The notes under the pieces were generated by a model. It ran no database searches. It had not been told where the DNA came from and was given only the letters and a program-made list of their open reading frames with translations. A stretch of DNA of 60,000 nucleotides from Bugula neritina (taxonomy: Eukaryota > Bryozoa > Gymnolaemata > Cheilostomatida > Bugulidae), in the NCBI GenBank assembly GCA_964035545.1, contig OZ037767.1, positions 17,611,781 to 17,671,780 of the forward strand, in the 5' to 3' direction. Below, piece after piece: positions 33,901 to 46,392 of the stretch. The stretch's first letter is position 1. Every line of letters starts with the position of its first letter. A program made the translations under genes and the position numbers.

Positions 33901-36900
33901 AGGGATACAGACAGCTACAACCATGAAATAACTGAGAGAAACATCTACGGAGAGATGGCCAATGGAACAGTTGGTGTTTACAACCAGTATAATCTGCACT
34001 TTTTGTGGGAAAACTCAACCTCATTGCATTCTTTTTGCATTCTTCTGGTATCCATTAAACAATTATCTTTGAATAATTTAATTGAAGTTGGTTTTGGCAG
34101 AACTGGTCAATGAATCACCAGTTAATAACATGCTCAATGATGAATGACTTGAAAGGGTATGACAAGAATGTCTGTCTGTTTGTCTCAAATCTAATCAAAC
34201 TTTTCATCTTATTTACTATTGCATAATCAGTTTCCTGTTAGCATGAGCTCTCCAAGTTTAACAGATTAATGGCTGCTGACACCAGTTTATCAGCTGCCAG
34301 GTTGACCACTTGTGATGACATGCAGACGCTGCCCGCGAATGACCACCAGAGGGAGCATCAACCACTCTGCTAGTGACATTGTATTGTTTTGGAGAGAATT
34401 GACTGATTTCAAAGCAAAGTAGACATGCCAACAGTTGTAGATTGAAATATCATCTCCTAGCATAAGTTCCTTAAACTTCAGTATTGTATGAAGAGTTGTA
34501 TACCTGAAGCTATCAGATTTCGGCACAACTGTTGAGCATTGTAACTGCACAATGCAGTTGGAGTCAGGCCGGCTTGTGTAAACACAGAGGCGAGTGTTTT
34601 ATGGGTTACAATATCCAAGTTAATTGAGGATTTGAGCAATAAATAAAACTGAGAGTGACAGTAACAGGGCTGTGAAGGAGTAGAGTTACAAATATATCAC
34701 TCCGATTCTGTGAGAAGAAGTGGTGGAGGCGACACAGCAGAGAGCAACCAGATGAACAGCAGACAGCAACCAGGTGAACAGCAGACGTACATGAGAACAG
34801 CAGACGATAGGAGAGATAGAAGAGAACCCAACAACATTGAGAGAATTAGTCTGACAACAGACAAACAGCAAATAATTGAGTGAAGCAGAAGACAGTGTCA
34901 ACTGCAGAAGACAGCAAGATCAGATACTGTAGAAGTCAATGCAAATAAACAGCAACACATGAGAAGCAGTGAGAATGGTGAACATGTGACAGAGAGTGTG
35001 TGACAATGAGCATGTGCTGTGACAGTTCACCGCTCTTACCAAAGGCTAAAGAGAAAACACATCAAACTGATTTCAGGACAGTGGATTTAAGAAAGATTTC
35101 AAACTTTTTATAAACAAAGCAAAACATGGCTTATTTTGAAATGTAACGAGAAAAACAAGAATTAGAATAACAAGATAGATGCAGATTTGCAGAACAGGGA
35201 GTCCAGGTGTGAAGTTATTTATTCCAACTCAATCACTCCTTGGAGTACTCAACAAAGTAAGCTATGGTGTTTTTGCCTGCTAATACTGCCCATTAATTAT
35301 AAAGATCCATATTAATTTCCATAAATAATAATTATTTAACAGCTTTTATCAGCAAAACAAGCTACTCTGAAACTGAACTTATGAATGAATAATAGTTTAG
35401 AAGTAGTTGGTGGTGATACAAATGGTACATTATAGCCATTAACCCAGCTTGACACTCAGCTTAAGGTGGCATCAGGCACACAGATCTTGTCCATCACACC
35501 TACACCTGACCAACTATCCCCATTAGCTTACATAAACTTGGAAGATGCTATTACTAAATGGGCATCAGTAGTGGGGAGTGTATCTCAGGGTGAGCCAATG
35601 TGGAGAGACAGAATACTGTACATGACATGTTTATGCTGCCAGAACAATCGGAGTAAACAGAAATCACCACAGGTAGTTGCATGTTGAGGAAACTAAGGAG
35701 GTTGGATTTCCTTACCATCTTTGGACATTCCCAGAGAAAGGCATTTCTGTAGACGACAGTATTGGCAGCGGTTGCGGTTGAGTCTGTCTACCCGACAGTT
35801 CCCGTCCTTCTGGCACAGGTAGTTGTGGGAGTTGGTTTGACTTCTCCTGAAGAACCCCTACAAATACAGCGCAGTAGAGCCTTAGTTCTCAGGAGATAGT
35901 GGTGGGCTGGTCATCTATCCACACATTAACCACTGACATAGCTAGAGTAACTTACCTTGCACCCCTCGCATGTTATGACGCCATAGTGAACGCCAGAGGA
36001 TTTGTCACTGCAGACTTTGCACGGGATAACTTCAATGTCGGCTGCAAATAAATCAGTTTTATGGTGAGTTCTGGCATGGGCTTATGGCGTGTACGATACT
36101 ACAACATGTTACATAAATAACACTTTCTACTGCCATGGAAACGTCAACAAAACACCCCTTATTTTGACTCAATGGAAACTTGATGATTAGACTCAGCTTT
36201 ACAGCAGGCGAGCTATATAGGGGAGAGCCCTTTTAGCTGAACACTTAGTAGCTTGTCTCGATGCCTTTTCTTTTAATTAATCTAAAGATAGTCCTAATTC
36301 AGTTATATACTATTATTAATCCTAATATATAGATATAGACATCTTAATCAATATTAACACTGCAGAGTCCAACTCAAAGCAACTAGCCCCAAAACAAGCC
36401 CCATTCTCCTAACATACTTTGTCCACTGTGGCAGAGTGGACAGAGGCACAGACTGGAGCTTGCACTGTTCAATTAGTTCTGTAGTTTAGAGACTGCTCTG
36501 AAAAATTCCTGAATAAACCAGTTCTATGCTGGCTGGTTGCATAAGCTGAATTACTGGAGATTTTGTGGTTCTGTAAAACCACAAGTTAGAAAAGTTAGTT
36601 GATATTAGGCCCTGGCAGTATCGGAGTAGTGACAGCATAGTGTTTATTTGCTGCCTCAATGTCAGCATGTCATGTGGTAGATGTACTTATGAATGAAGAA
36701 TAAGCACTTGCTCTACCATGTCATAACTACTTGCCTAGGTGTCACAGGTGTTTGTGTTTCTGGTTATGTTTATTTGATGACTCCGTGTACTAAATGCAGC
36801 AAGCAGCTTTACTTTATGCTCTTTGAAGCAGACAGCTGTTTGTATTGAAAGCAAATGGAGCTAAAGATTTATATTTAAATACTGTGGCTGTGTATATTAC

Positions 36901-39460
36901 AAATATCTGCTGACCAGTGGGGAATTCTCCCACACATCTCTGGGTTGTACTGCAAGGGCGAGCAGTCTGTGTGGGTTAATAAAAAGGGTTCAGGGAGGAG
37001 GGGGGGGGGAGACTGGTGTAGATACAGCTAACTGTATAGCAGTTAACAGATATACTTGCAGCTTCTCTCTGTTCACTCATTAGTCTATACATTCAGGGGA
37101 GACAACAAAGTAACACTATTTGTCAGCCTTCGGACTCAAAGAGACATACAGCTACTAGTGTTGATCATTTTAAGGATTGATGTATTCACATTCATAAAAT
37201 GCTATCTGTATATTTATTTACATGAAATGGGAGGTTATATACTATCTTATCTGTGATGAATGTTTGACTGCCGTTACAATAAATATCAACGTCATACTTT
37301 TATATCTACAACAACTTTATATCTACAAAGTCCAATTGGCGCACATGTTCCCATGAACTGCATGTTCTTCTTCTTGTGTGAGTTTCACACAAGCTTGTAC
37401 TAAACACAAGTATTGTGAAAGGTTCTTAACTGTATTAAATATAAACTAGCAGTGAGAGAGTTCTGTATATGCTAGAGAGAGTTCTGTATATGCTAGAGAG
37501 AGTTCTGTATATGCTAGAGAGAGTTCTGTATATGCTAGAGAGAGTTCTGTATATGCTAGAGAGAGTTCTGTATATGCTAGAGAGAGTTCTGTATATGCTA
37601 GAGAGAGTTCTGTATATGCTAAAGAGAGTTCTGTATATGCTAGAGAGAGTTCTGTATATGCTAGAGAGAGTTCTGTATATGCTAGAGAGAGTTCTGTATA
37701 TGCTAAAGAGAGAGTTCTGTATATGCTAGAGAGAGAGTTCTGTATATGCTAAAGGGTGCACCTAAGCCACTGACCAACTTGTAATAGATGTTTGAATTAC
37801 ATAAAGCGTTGAGTTATTCATGTGAACTAGTTTTCCATAAACAAATGGCCCAGCCGCCCGGCTGATACAATCAAAGAGTCTAAGTGATAAGTTATCAGCC
37901 GACAGATCTGGAATTTGCATTATACAGAAGTTTGCCCGTGGATTTTAGCTTTTGTCAAAATAAAAAAGGGAAGATGAAATAATGTGCTAGTAATGGGTGA
38001 TTACATGAGTTGTATGCTTACTATTGTGTGACTGCTAGATACAAGCTCAGGGAATCATGGGAAATTATTTAGTATTAGATTTATTGTGTAGAGATAAGAT
38101 GAGTGTGTATGGTCTAGTGAAGAGTGTGTAGAGTGTCTAGTGTGTAGAATATGCTCTCAAATGTCTATTTATAACTTTACAATGCTCATTCCTTCTCCAC
38201 ACAAACTAATCAAATATTATACAAATGTTGATATAAGATAATTGGAGACCTAGTGACTTGGAACTTAGTGAATTGAGACTTAATGACTGGAGACTTGAGC
38301 AATGACCTAACTTGAGCACAGAAGTAGTCCTAGAATGCGTAGGGAAAGTACACCAGATGAGTATATAATATATTAATAACTATTGCGTATGTATAATTGT
38401 GCATATAGTATTGTGGTTACTATGGTGATATCATGTATATCTAATGATGGATAGGCATAGTTATTGCACTGTACTATACAATGCCTGCATAATATTATAC
38501 ACACTTAGTACAGTTTGCCTTCATTTGATACGTAGAAATAGCAATACAAATAATACCCTATACATATTATACTGTATACTCTATACATATAATATTAATA
38601 TACTGTATACTTTATACATATTATACTGTATACTCTATACATATATTAATATACTGTATACTTTATACATATTATACTGTATACTCTATACATATTATAC
38701 TGTATACTCACACGCTGTGAGTTGCAAGTTTCGAGTTGGCTAAGATTAATTAGGCATGATTAAATTGAAAAGTATTGTGTTGAAAAGTAGATTAGGTATA
38801 ATAATGACAATAATATATAAATAGTGTAATAATAGCACCTTAGTTTGTAATAGTTAATAAAAGAATAGCGAAACAATAGCATGTGGCATGTACCAGCGCT
38901 AATTACATCGGCTAGTGTGTTGTGACAGGGAATGCAGCAGACAGGTAGGTGCATAGCCTCTGCACCAATACTCTACACATTCTAATACTGTTTACCAAAA
39001 GGTCTAGCATGTTCTAGCTGATCACAGACTAAATGTGATTTGAAGATCAATACTAAGATCTGGAAGTGGATATCGACATGTGGGGGGGGGGGAGATGTGC
39101 CCCTATCATATCTCACAGTGGTGTGCTTGTATTAATTATACAAAATAATATAAATATATGTTATTTCGTTGCAATTCGTCTTCTATTAGAAAATAATCAA
39201 ATAGTTGAAGTTGTTGCAAAGGTATGTAAATGATAAGAATAAATGTCTTGATTAAAGAAACTTCTGATATAAATTATAGTTTCTACCCTTTCATTGACTG
39301 AACTGTGCTTACGCTAACACTAAAGCAGTCTAAAATACATAAAATGAAATAAGAATATGTATGAGTAAATACAACACTGTATAAACATAAAGGTCAATTA
39401 ATAATTATACATGACTACTATTATTGTTGTACCTTTAATGTTTGATGGTGGAGTTTTCAT
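26368..39460 (-). CDS. ROR/HR3-type nuclear receptor (NR1F)
   Basis: Ligand-dependent or orphan transcription factor. Nine coding exons: 39460-39433, 36041-35956, 35857-35716, 33837-33705, 31526-31432, 30825-30592, 29193-29089, 28913-28797, 26621-26368; all phases agree, 397 residues. The start exon gives MKTPPSNIK, leading directly into [16 protein letters not shown]. Two C4 zinc fingers (about 15-80) carry P-box CEGCK and GFFRRSQ. The C-terminal extension [16 protein letters not shown] is diagnostic of the ROR/Rev-erb branch and closest to ROR. The hinge is short and Ser-rich. The ligand-binding domain has the signature [11 protein letters not shown]...[28 protein letters not shown] and a C-terminal [12 protein letters not shown] in the place of the ROR AF-2 helix. 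Shorter than vertebrate RORs (about 460-560). Sub-family placement within NR1F was not tested by a tree. Confidence 0.93.
27805..28005. repeat. 22-bp ACACTAGAATACCCTTGTAC array in ROR intron 8
   Basis: About nine copies with TTGTACGT/TTCTACGT variants. Confidence 0.95.
28707..28740. repeat. perfect 14-bp inverted repeat (hairpin)
   Basis: CTCCTGCTAACACA, six-base loop CCCTGC, then the exact reverse complement. It lies 57-90 bp downstream of the donor of ROR exon 8. Confidence 0.9.
28920..29042. repeat. AACAGGGTAAATAGCATAGA repeat, ROR intron 7
   Basis: Four to five imperfect units of about 27 bp. Confidence 0.85.
29670..30603. repeat. 17-bp array with reiterated exon end and donor (ROR intron 6)
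   Basis: About 45 monomers ACATATAAGCACCAGTT. Seven interspersed junction units read GTGCTTAAAGGAG|GTAAGTT on the gene strand; the one at about 30592 is the real exon end. Junction units recur about every 120 bp (near 30132, 30252, 30374, 30500). Confidence 0.96.
30863..30929. repeat. (TA)n microsatellite in ROR intron 5
   Basis: About 33 TA dinucleotides. The intron also has a 12-G run near 31293. Confidence 0.98.
31530..32005. repeat. 23-bp GATACTAGTGCTATACCCTG array, ROR intron 4
   Basis: About 20 units beginning next to the acceptor of exon 31526-31432. The rest of this intron (32005-33420) is unique with no exon seen. Confidence 0.96.
33475..33690. repeat. about 36-bp TAGTAACTGGGGGTTATACA array, ROR intron 4
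   Basis: Six units adjoining the donor of exon 33837-33705. Confidence 0.93.
33838..35715 (-). other. ROR intron 3, unique DNA
   Basis: About 1.9 kb between the second zinc-finger exon and the C-terminal-extension exon. A purine-rich stretch with CAG-containing words (34740-34960) is visible. No exon or large tandem array seen. Confidence 0.6.
37455..37755. repeat. 21-bp AGAGAGAGTTCTGTATATGC array
   Basis: Fourteen nearly perfect units in ROR intron 1. It encodes only a shadow frame (MLERVLY repeated). Confidence 0.97.
38565..38705. repeat. TATACTGTATACTCTATACA array
   Basis: About six units of 22-30 bp in ROR intron 1. Confidence 0.92.
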
Positions 39461-40781
39461 TCTTCTAATAAACGTGATAGACTACGTCTGGGTTGAGTAG
39501 GTTTATAGTATTTCGATGTAGAAGCAAAGCAAGAGAAATTCCTGCAACTTGACGAGGCACTTGTCACTACGATACAAATTCTATGCCGTCCTCAACGCTA
39601 TTAAGTGTACGAGGTGGGCGGGGCTAAAGCTGCTCTGGCCAATCACTGGAGCTAGCTAGATCCTGGAGTAAAATAGTTGGCATACCGAAGATATGTAAGG
39701 ATAAATGATTGAAATGTTGGCAGAATATTATGTTGTATATTACCGAGAAATTCTGAAATACTTAGGATTTGATTTATTTTCATCTACCAGCTACTTATAG
39801 CATAGAGTATTGTGTATCTTGTTTATATGGCAAAATTTTGAGGAATTTACGGAATTTAAGAAAATTTATCTTTTACATAATAAAATTCTTTTATGCTTGC
39901 ATCCAGCATGTAAAATCTTGTCATTTTTACACTAATAGGATGACAAATTTATGGATGACAAATTCATAAATTCCATACATACAAAGATTTTATTTTAGAA
40001 AATCCAGTTCACAACCAGTATAATATACGTAGATTTCAATACCTTTGCCAAAATTGCTGGTTAATTTATATGAACTAGCTGTTGGCATATACTGTGTTAC
40101 ACATTGTACTTCACACAGCATACACTGTAGTGTAGTGTGTTACACACTGTACTTCACACAGCATACATTGTAGTGTAATACACGCTAGTAGTATGCACAT
40201 TTGGATACATATAAGTGCTGACATATTGCAAACCACTTGGAGACTTGAAATGATGTCGTCATTCAAAGTTAGAGAGAAATAAAACTATGAAATGAGCTAT
40301 TAAAGTGTAACATGTCATCTGATACTTTGGTAGCTGACCGCTTCCAATCTTCACAACTCAGAGTTAACAACGATGTGGCAACATTTTTTTAGCTACACAT
40401 GGTAACTTTATGATTTATACTACGGGTAGTGCGAAGTGAGTCCCTATCCACTGTACATACTACTCAGCAAACCCCAATGATGGTCTTGTATTATCATTGA
40501 GTAGAAAACACAACTCCGAAAGATGATAATTGGGTACGAAATCAGAAAGCATTATTATAATGACAAATAGAAAACGCAACTCCTAAATACATCAATTAAG
40601 TGAAAAGTCTGAAAATATATACAGACAGGTAACAACGCAGAATTTTGTATAGCTGCAAATTTGCAATCAGTGGCAGTCGGTAACAAGTCTTAGAAAACAA
40701 ACCAAACTTGTGATAGAATTATAATATGTTCAGAGTGACGGCGAGACTGTGATCAAGAGTTTTAGTTTGACATTGATAAAT
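39461..40781. promoter_or_regulatory. divergent region ROR-ERG28
   Basis: A GC-box-like GGTGGGCGGGGC at about 39612-39623 sits 150 bp upstream of the ROR start codon, in otherwise AT-rich DNA. A near-duplicate block (CACAGCATACACTGTAG / CACAGCATACATTGTAG) lies at 40090-40180. Confidence 0.5.
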
Positions 40782-41568
40782 ATGGGAAGTTCAAACACAC
40801 CAAAGCACGTTCTAGTGTTAAGAATATGGATTGCCATTGTTGCTTTTATGGCGCTAGGAAACACTTTTGCTTGCTTCTTTGGATCTCCACAATTTCTACG
40901 AGAGAGACTTTACAATGGAAAACCAGAAGAATGTAGGCTTCCTAATCTTTTCTATGGGTGTTGTTCATATTGATATAGCGTATGCATTGATTGTGATCAT
41001 GATGTGATTTATAATAGTTTCACTTTGAGTGCAACTAATGTAAATATATAGCCATAGGTGTAATAATATTACTAATATAGACAATGTTCATAAAATTAGA
41101 TATTTAATTTTAACTTAAAGTTCTATTTTATATTTAATATTAATTAATATTATAATTAAATTAAAAATCAAATTAAGATAACATTAAACATTTTAAGTTA
41201 TATTATAAATAATAGTTATATAAAATTAAATCAGAATTTGATATATAATTTAATTTGTTGATTATAAATTAAATAATTTATGTTTACAATACTATCCTTA
41301 TGAGTATGAGTATGAGTGATACTATAACTGAGTATAACTATAACCATGACATTGACAGTGTCTAACTTAGTCTTATAGTTTAAATTATTGTTATAGTTAA
41401 TGATACTATTTCAACTGATATTCATATTATAATAAATAAATAATAATTATATGGTGATGTAGTGCTGATAGTGATAGTCAGAGCTTAGTCATAATGATAG
41501 TTAGCTAATACTTATAATACTATCAAGTATTAATGGTAACTATGAGTATGGGCACTACATAAAGTGAT

Positions 41569-41645
<77 letters not shown>

Positions 41646-42765
41646 CTATTACTGTTAGTATTACTAGTATTACTAATGGCCTAATACCAATAGTAATACT
41701 AGTAAATGTAATAATATTAGTAATACTAATGCTATTGTTTCTGTTACAAATAGTTACTAATAGTTATACTCAGTTTCAAGCAAAATGTTTAAAAGTGTTA
41801 ATAAATTTATATATATTTTTTATTTATATATTTATATATATATATTTATAGTCAGAGTGTATATTTGCAGTTTTCACCATAATTCAATTGACAAAAATAG
41901 TATTTAGTAATGTTGATTGTAACTGACTGTAGTAATATAAATTGCTATCAAAATGATTAAGATATAATTATGACTCAGTACTTGCAATAAGATATGTCTA
42001 ATACCACTTACAGTGTCTGGGCTAGCAGCTAGACTGTTTGGGTGTTGGACGCTACTGGCCAGTATTGTGAGGGCCTACTGTAGTCTATACATCTACAATA
42101 AAACGTAAGTTTAGCTCACATTTTGCTGATTACGTCAACTTTACCCTTGAATATTATTGGAGATAGCTACTTGCACTGTTTGAGCCCCACATGAGGTGAC
42201 TGTTTGCTGACCTTTGAACTAGCTGCTGAATGATTGAAAGTCTCCTGAACCACTGAAAGCTTTTCTCATATTGCTTTCAGTTTCCTATAACTTATTTCTC
42301 ATCATGAAGTGTGCAGTTGTTTTCTAGTTTTTGCAGATGTTAATGTTTTACTGTTCTGTTGTAGGTTATACCACGTCACTCTCTTGACATTTGTCATGGC
42401 TTTCCTACACTTTGCAACTGAACTTTCACACTTTGGGACATGTTTGCTAGAAGTGGGAGTTATCTCTCCTCTTATAATATCTGGTAAGGAATCAGCAGTG
42501 CTACATAGAGTACCAGAATAATTACCAGTAGTGTTCCAACTCATTCATTGTTACTTAAACATTCAACTGCAGTGGTTTTCATACATTCTTATCAAGTGAC
42601 AACAGCCAAAGCTGTTATTTCAGTGGCTTTTCTTGACAACATGACACCTGACAACTATTTGCAGGTGTCTCCATCCTGTGGATGTTTATAGCCCAATACT
42701 TCATAGAGTTTTCAGAAGACACTGTGAGAAGGTCAAGGTCAGCAAAGGGTGCTAAGAGTTCCTGA
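40782..42765 (+). CDS. ERG28: ergosterol biosynthetic protein 28 homologue
   Basis: Four exons: 40782-40932, 42014-42104, 42365-42483, 42665-42765; 153 residues (human ERG28 is 140). The start MGSSNTPKHVLVLR precedes the first hydrophobic segment. Family landmarks: WIAIVAFMALGNTF, LYNGKPEE, RLFGCWTLLASIVRAYCSLY, LYHVTLLTFVMAFLHFATEL and LLEVGVISPLIISG. Four membrane-spanning segments are expected (about 12-34, 56-75, 85-105, 115-137). ERG28 is an endoplasmic-reticulum scaffold that tethers the sterol C-4 demethylation enzymes. The exon 1 donor (T|GTAGGC) was chosen because it restores phase into GLAARLFG. A poly(A) signal AATAAA lies at 43028-43033. Confidence 0.93.
40933..42013 (+). other. 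ERG28 intron 1, AT-rich simple DNA
   Basis: Cryptically simple AT-rich sequence (41085-41560) followed by a (TA)n tract. No exon seen. Confidence 0.7.
41575..41641. repeat. (TA)n microsatellite
   Basis: About 33 TA dinucleotides in ERG28 intron 1. Confidence 0.98.
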
Positions 42766-44133
42766 CTGCAATGTCAAGGTCAAACAGTAGATGTGTATAG
42801 AGTAGCCCAGTAGGAGGAGTAGTGTGTATAGATAATGCTACTGCTTATAATAAGCAAGCACACTGATGCTATGGTCATCTATATATTTCATTATTCAAAT
42901 ACATTGTTTTTCCAGCTGCTGCTAAATTAAAAAAATGAGAGGCATGAAGTTGTTTGAGCCAATGCTGTATTTTCTATATGTGTTGACATTTTTATAAAAA
43001 CATACTGAATGTGATTACAGATATATAAATAAAATTAAAATAAATAACTTATTATAACTGTTGAAATTCCCCGTCTTAGGGTTTACTTGAACTTGCAGAT
43101 GTTGGTTTCTTCAGGAGATCGGGATCTACAAGTTATAATAAAGTATATAACAAGGTGTAGTGTCATATGAGTTAAAGTTACAAACTTGCACTGCACACGT
43201 TATGTCATTGAGTTTGAAATATAGTAGAGTGTGATAATGTCACAGAGGAGAGTGTGATGTCACAGAGTAGAGTGTGATGATGTCACAGAGGAGAGTGTGA
43301 TGATGTCACAGAGGAGAATGTGATGATGTCACAGAGGAGAGTGTGATGATGTCACAGAGGAGAGTGTGATGTCACAAAGGAGAGTGTGATGATGTCACAG
43401 AGGAGAGTGTGATGTCATAGAGTAGAATATAATTATTATAAGGATAGATGTCTGCTAGAATTAATGCTTTTAAAAAGAAATCACTCAGCATTGTTTCAGT
43501 AGCTTTCAAGTCAGAATTTAAATCATTGAGCTGGTAACTGGAAGACTTGTAGAAAGTCACTAAAAAGTCATTGTGATAAACTGTTTTTCTGGAACTGTTC
43601 TAAATTATGACATGTTGTGATTCTTTCAGTGTAAAACTTCTATGGTCATGACAACTGCATAATACTGGTTTTGTGAGCAATTGTTACTGTATGAAATGAA
43701 GGGAAGGTTTGGTACTTTAGTAAACCATGAAGCATCCAAAGAGAGAGAGGTTACGGTGCTGTATACATGCTGAAATTGAAGCAGCTCAATCAATCACCTG
43801 TCATGGCATTATATTGTAATGAAATACTGAGAAAAGCATGCAAAGTAGCTGTTATTGTTAAGCATAAAACCGAGGGGGTTAGAGAGCATGCACTTTTTAC
43901 CTAACTGGAACTCATTTCTTTTGAGGTGTCTCTGAAAACCCACATGAAAACACTTGATAAACTAGTGACATGAAAACACAATAAACTAGTGACATATAAA
44001 ACACCACATATTCATAGCATTCATGTACCAGATGGTGACAGTAATAGTGTATAACACAACTATATTCAACAGTACATATGTACACTCAGCCCTATGGTTT
44101 CAGTGTCACTGTAAGTGACCAGTTTCCGGCCAA
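42766..44133. other. convergent region ERG28-ANKRD45
   Basis: The 3' ends of both genes plus a GATGTCACAGAGGAGAGTGT array at 43210-43430. Nothing else recognised. Confidence 0.6.
43210..43430. repeat. 20-26 bp GATGTCACAGAGGAGAGTGT array
   Basis: About nine units in two lengths (with or without an extra GATGAT). Confidence 0.95.
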
Positions 44134-46392
44134 TTAGATTAACAGATGTAATTCGCGAAGAAAGGCGAGCAATACCACAGCTACATGGATCTTACTAGGA
44201 GGTTCCAACAGTTTAGCCCAAATGGGAGCCAAGGAATCTTCAAAGTCTTTTCTCTGTTGTATGAAGTCATTGGTGGTGGCGTCTGGGTTTGCCTCCAGCC
44301 ACTGAGTCTTCTCATTGCATGTGTTGACAGTAACTTGCTGTATGGGAGAACAAGAGGATGGTGAGAGAGAGAGTAGCATATTCAACGTCACAAATTATGT
44401 ATTCCAGACAACCTTTAAAATATCCTAAATGTTTAAAACTTGAAATATTACGAAGTCTAGACCTTGTCATCTCGTGAGAAACGTCCTTGAATCTTTTCAG
44501 GATCTGCGAGAGTGTCTTTAGCTTCCTGTATGCTCGTCACCAGAGCTTCACGTGCCTCTAAAAGTATAGTAACTTTATATACCAACAGTCTATATACCAA
44601 CAGTCTATATACTACAGTCTATATACTACAGTCTATAATCTATATACTACAGTCTATATACTAGCAGTGTATAGACTAGCAGTGTATAGACTAGCAGTCT
44701 ATATACTAACAGTCTATATAATAACAGTCCATACCTACTATGATAGCAAACATTACCTGCCCAGTCCAGGTAGTCTACACACTCCATATGGCTATACCTA
44801 AGAGCACCCTCTCTTGCTCTTTCTCCATAACTTGTTCTAGCCTGCATATCTGCTCCATTCTCCACCAACTGTTTCACTATGTCAACTTTACCCCAGTGAG
44901 CAGCACGATGGAGAGCTGTAATACCTGTAATAGCAGTTCAGTGGTTACTGTATGAACATGGTTAGTAGTTACTGTATGAACATGGTTAGTGGTTACTGTA
45001 TGAACATGGTTAGTAGTTACTGTATGAACATGGTTAGTGGTTACTGTATGAACATAGTTAGTGGTTACTGTATGAACATGGTTAGTGGTTACTGTATGAA
45101 CATGGTTAGTAGTTACTGTATGAACATGGTTAGTAGTTACTGTATGAACATGGTTAGTGGTTACTGTATAAACATGGTTAGTGGTTACTGTATGGACATG
45201 GTTAGTGGTTACTGTATGAACATGGTTAGTGGTTACTGTATGAACATGGTTAGTAGTTACTGTATGAATATGGTTAGTGGTTATACTGTATGAATATGGT
45301 TAGTGGTTACTGTATGAACATGGTTAGTGGTTACTGTATGAACATGGTTAGTGGTTACTGTATGAACATGGTTAGTGGTTACTGTATGAACATGGTTAGT
45401 GGTTACTGTATGAGCATAGTTAGTGGTTACTGTATGAACATGGTTAGTGGTTACTGTATGAACATGGTTAGTGGTTACTGTATGAACATGGTTAGTGGTT
45501 ACTGTATGAACATAGTTAGTGGTTACTGTATGAACATGGTTAGTGGTTACTGTATGAACATGGTTAGTGGTTACTGTATGAACATGGTTAGTGGTTACTG
45601 TATGAACATAGTTAGTGGTTACTGTATGAACATGGTTAGTGGTTACTGTATGAACATGGTTACTGGTTACTGTATGAACATGGTTAGTAGTTACTGTATG
45701 AACATGGTTAGTGGTCACTGTATGGTCATGGTTAGTAGTTACTGTATGAACATGGTTAGTGGTTACTGTATGAACATGGTTAGTGGTTACTGTATGAACA
45801 TGGTTAGTGGTTACTGTATGAACATGGTTAGTAGTAATGATGGTAGTCACAACATGTCAAATGACTTAGGAAGTCTAGGAAGAAGCTTATGGCAGATAAA
45901 TATTTCTCATTGGTCAATATGGCTGCTTGCCGAACTCAACAGTCAGCTATTCTCAGACTATTTACCTTTGACAGTAGCAGCATTAACCTCTGCTCCACGA
46001 GCCAACAGCTCCTTTACCATCTCTAACCTTCCAAGTGAAGAGGCAATGTCCAATGGAGACCGAGCTTCACTGTCTCTCTGGTTAACTTGATCTGTTATCA
46101 CCTAGCTCAACATCACCAACATTTAATAGCTTCTATTTGATTTGAACCAGAAGGGTTACATGATACCTTATCTATAAACAGTATAGAAACAAGTCTGCTC
46201 AGAATTTGTTGTTTAGAGTGAGCTTACCTCATGGTACGGGTCTTCCTCACTGTCAAAGCAAGTAATAAATCTCGTGACACTGCCTTTCATTGCACACTGA
46301 TAGGCAACATTCACAGTCAAGTCAGGGCCAGGTTCTTCTGTAGTCTCACTCAAAAGGCCTGAGTCAGCAGGCACAGCAGCAAGTGTTGTCAT
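44134..46392 (-). CDS. ANKRD45: ankyrin-repeat protein with HSP70-like C-terminal helix (ANKRD45 homologue)
   Basis: Five exons: 46392-46228, 46077-45966, 44924-44757, 44557-44463, 44337-44134; 247 residues (human about 266-282). Two to three ankyrin repeats: SPLDIASSLGRLEMVKELLA, then GITALHRAAHWGKVDIVKQL, then a degenerate repeat ending HMECVDYLDWA, which is the human ECVEFLDWADA site. The C-terminal part, EAREALVTSIQEAKDTLAD and TCNEKTQWLEANPDATTNDF, matches the ANKRD45 tail, which resembles the substrate-lid helices of HSP70. In vertebrates the gene is linked to cilia and cell proliferation. The first ATG after the last upstream stop-free stretch was not used: ATG at 46392 follows a possible 5'-UTR acceptor. 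The exon 4 donor GTCTAG is non-consensus. It is head-to-head with HECTD1. Confidence 0.88.
44577..44738. repeat. AGTCTATATACTACAGTCTA array, ANKRD45 intron 3
   Basis: About eleven 14-18 bp units. Confidence 0.92.
44945..45838. repeat. 24-bp ATGAACATGGTTAGTGGTTA minisatellite, ANKRD45 intron 2
   Basis: About 37 units of 24 bp. Because the unit is a multiple of three, it creates long shadow open frames on both strands. A single 26-bp unit near 45280 breaks the plus frame. Confidence 0.98.

Larger units (their letters stand above)
36042..39432 (-). other. ROR first intron
   Basis: 3.4 kb, mostly unique, with a 21-bp array (37455-37755), a TATACTGTATAC array (38565-38705), and G-runs near 37003 and 39081. 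Confidence 0.65.

Noticed and set aside
40749-40973. ERG28 start at 40749
   Set aside because: It would need a GTG start; ATG at 40782 gives the family N terminus, and the frame past 40932 is intron.
44952-46090. Large MNMVSGYC-repeat and TTNHVHTV-repeat frames
   Set aside because: 24-bp array in ANKRD45 intron 2; open because the unit is a multiple of three.
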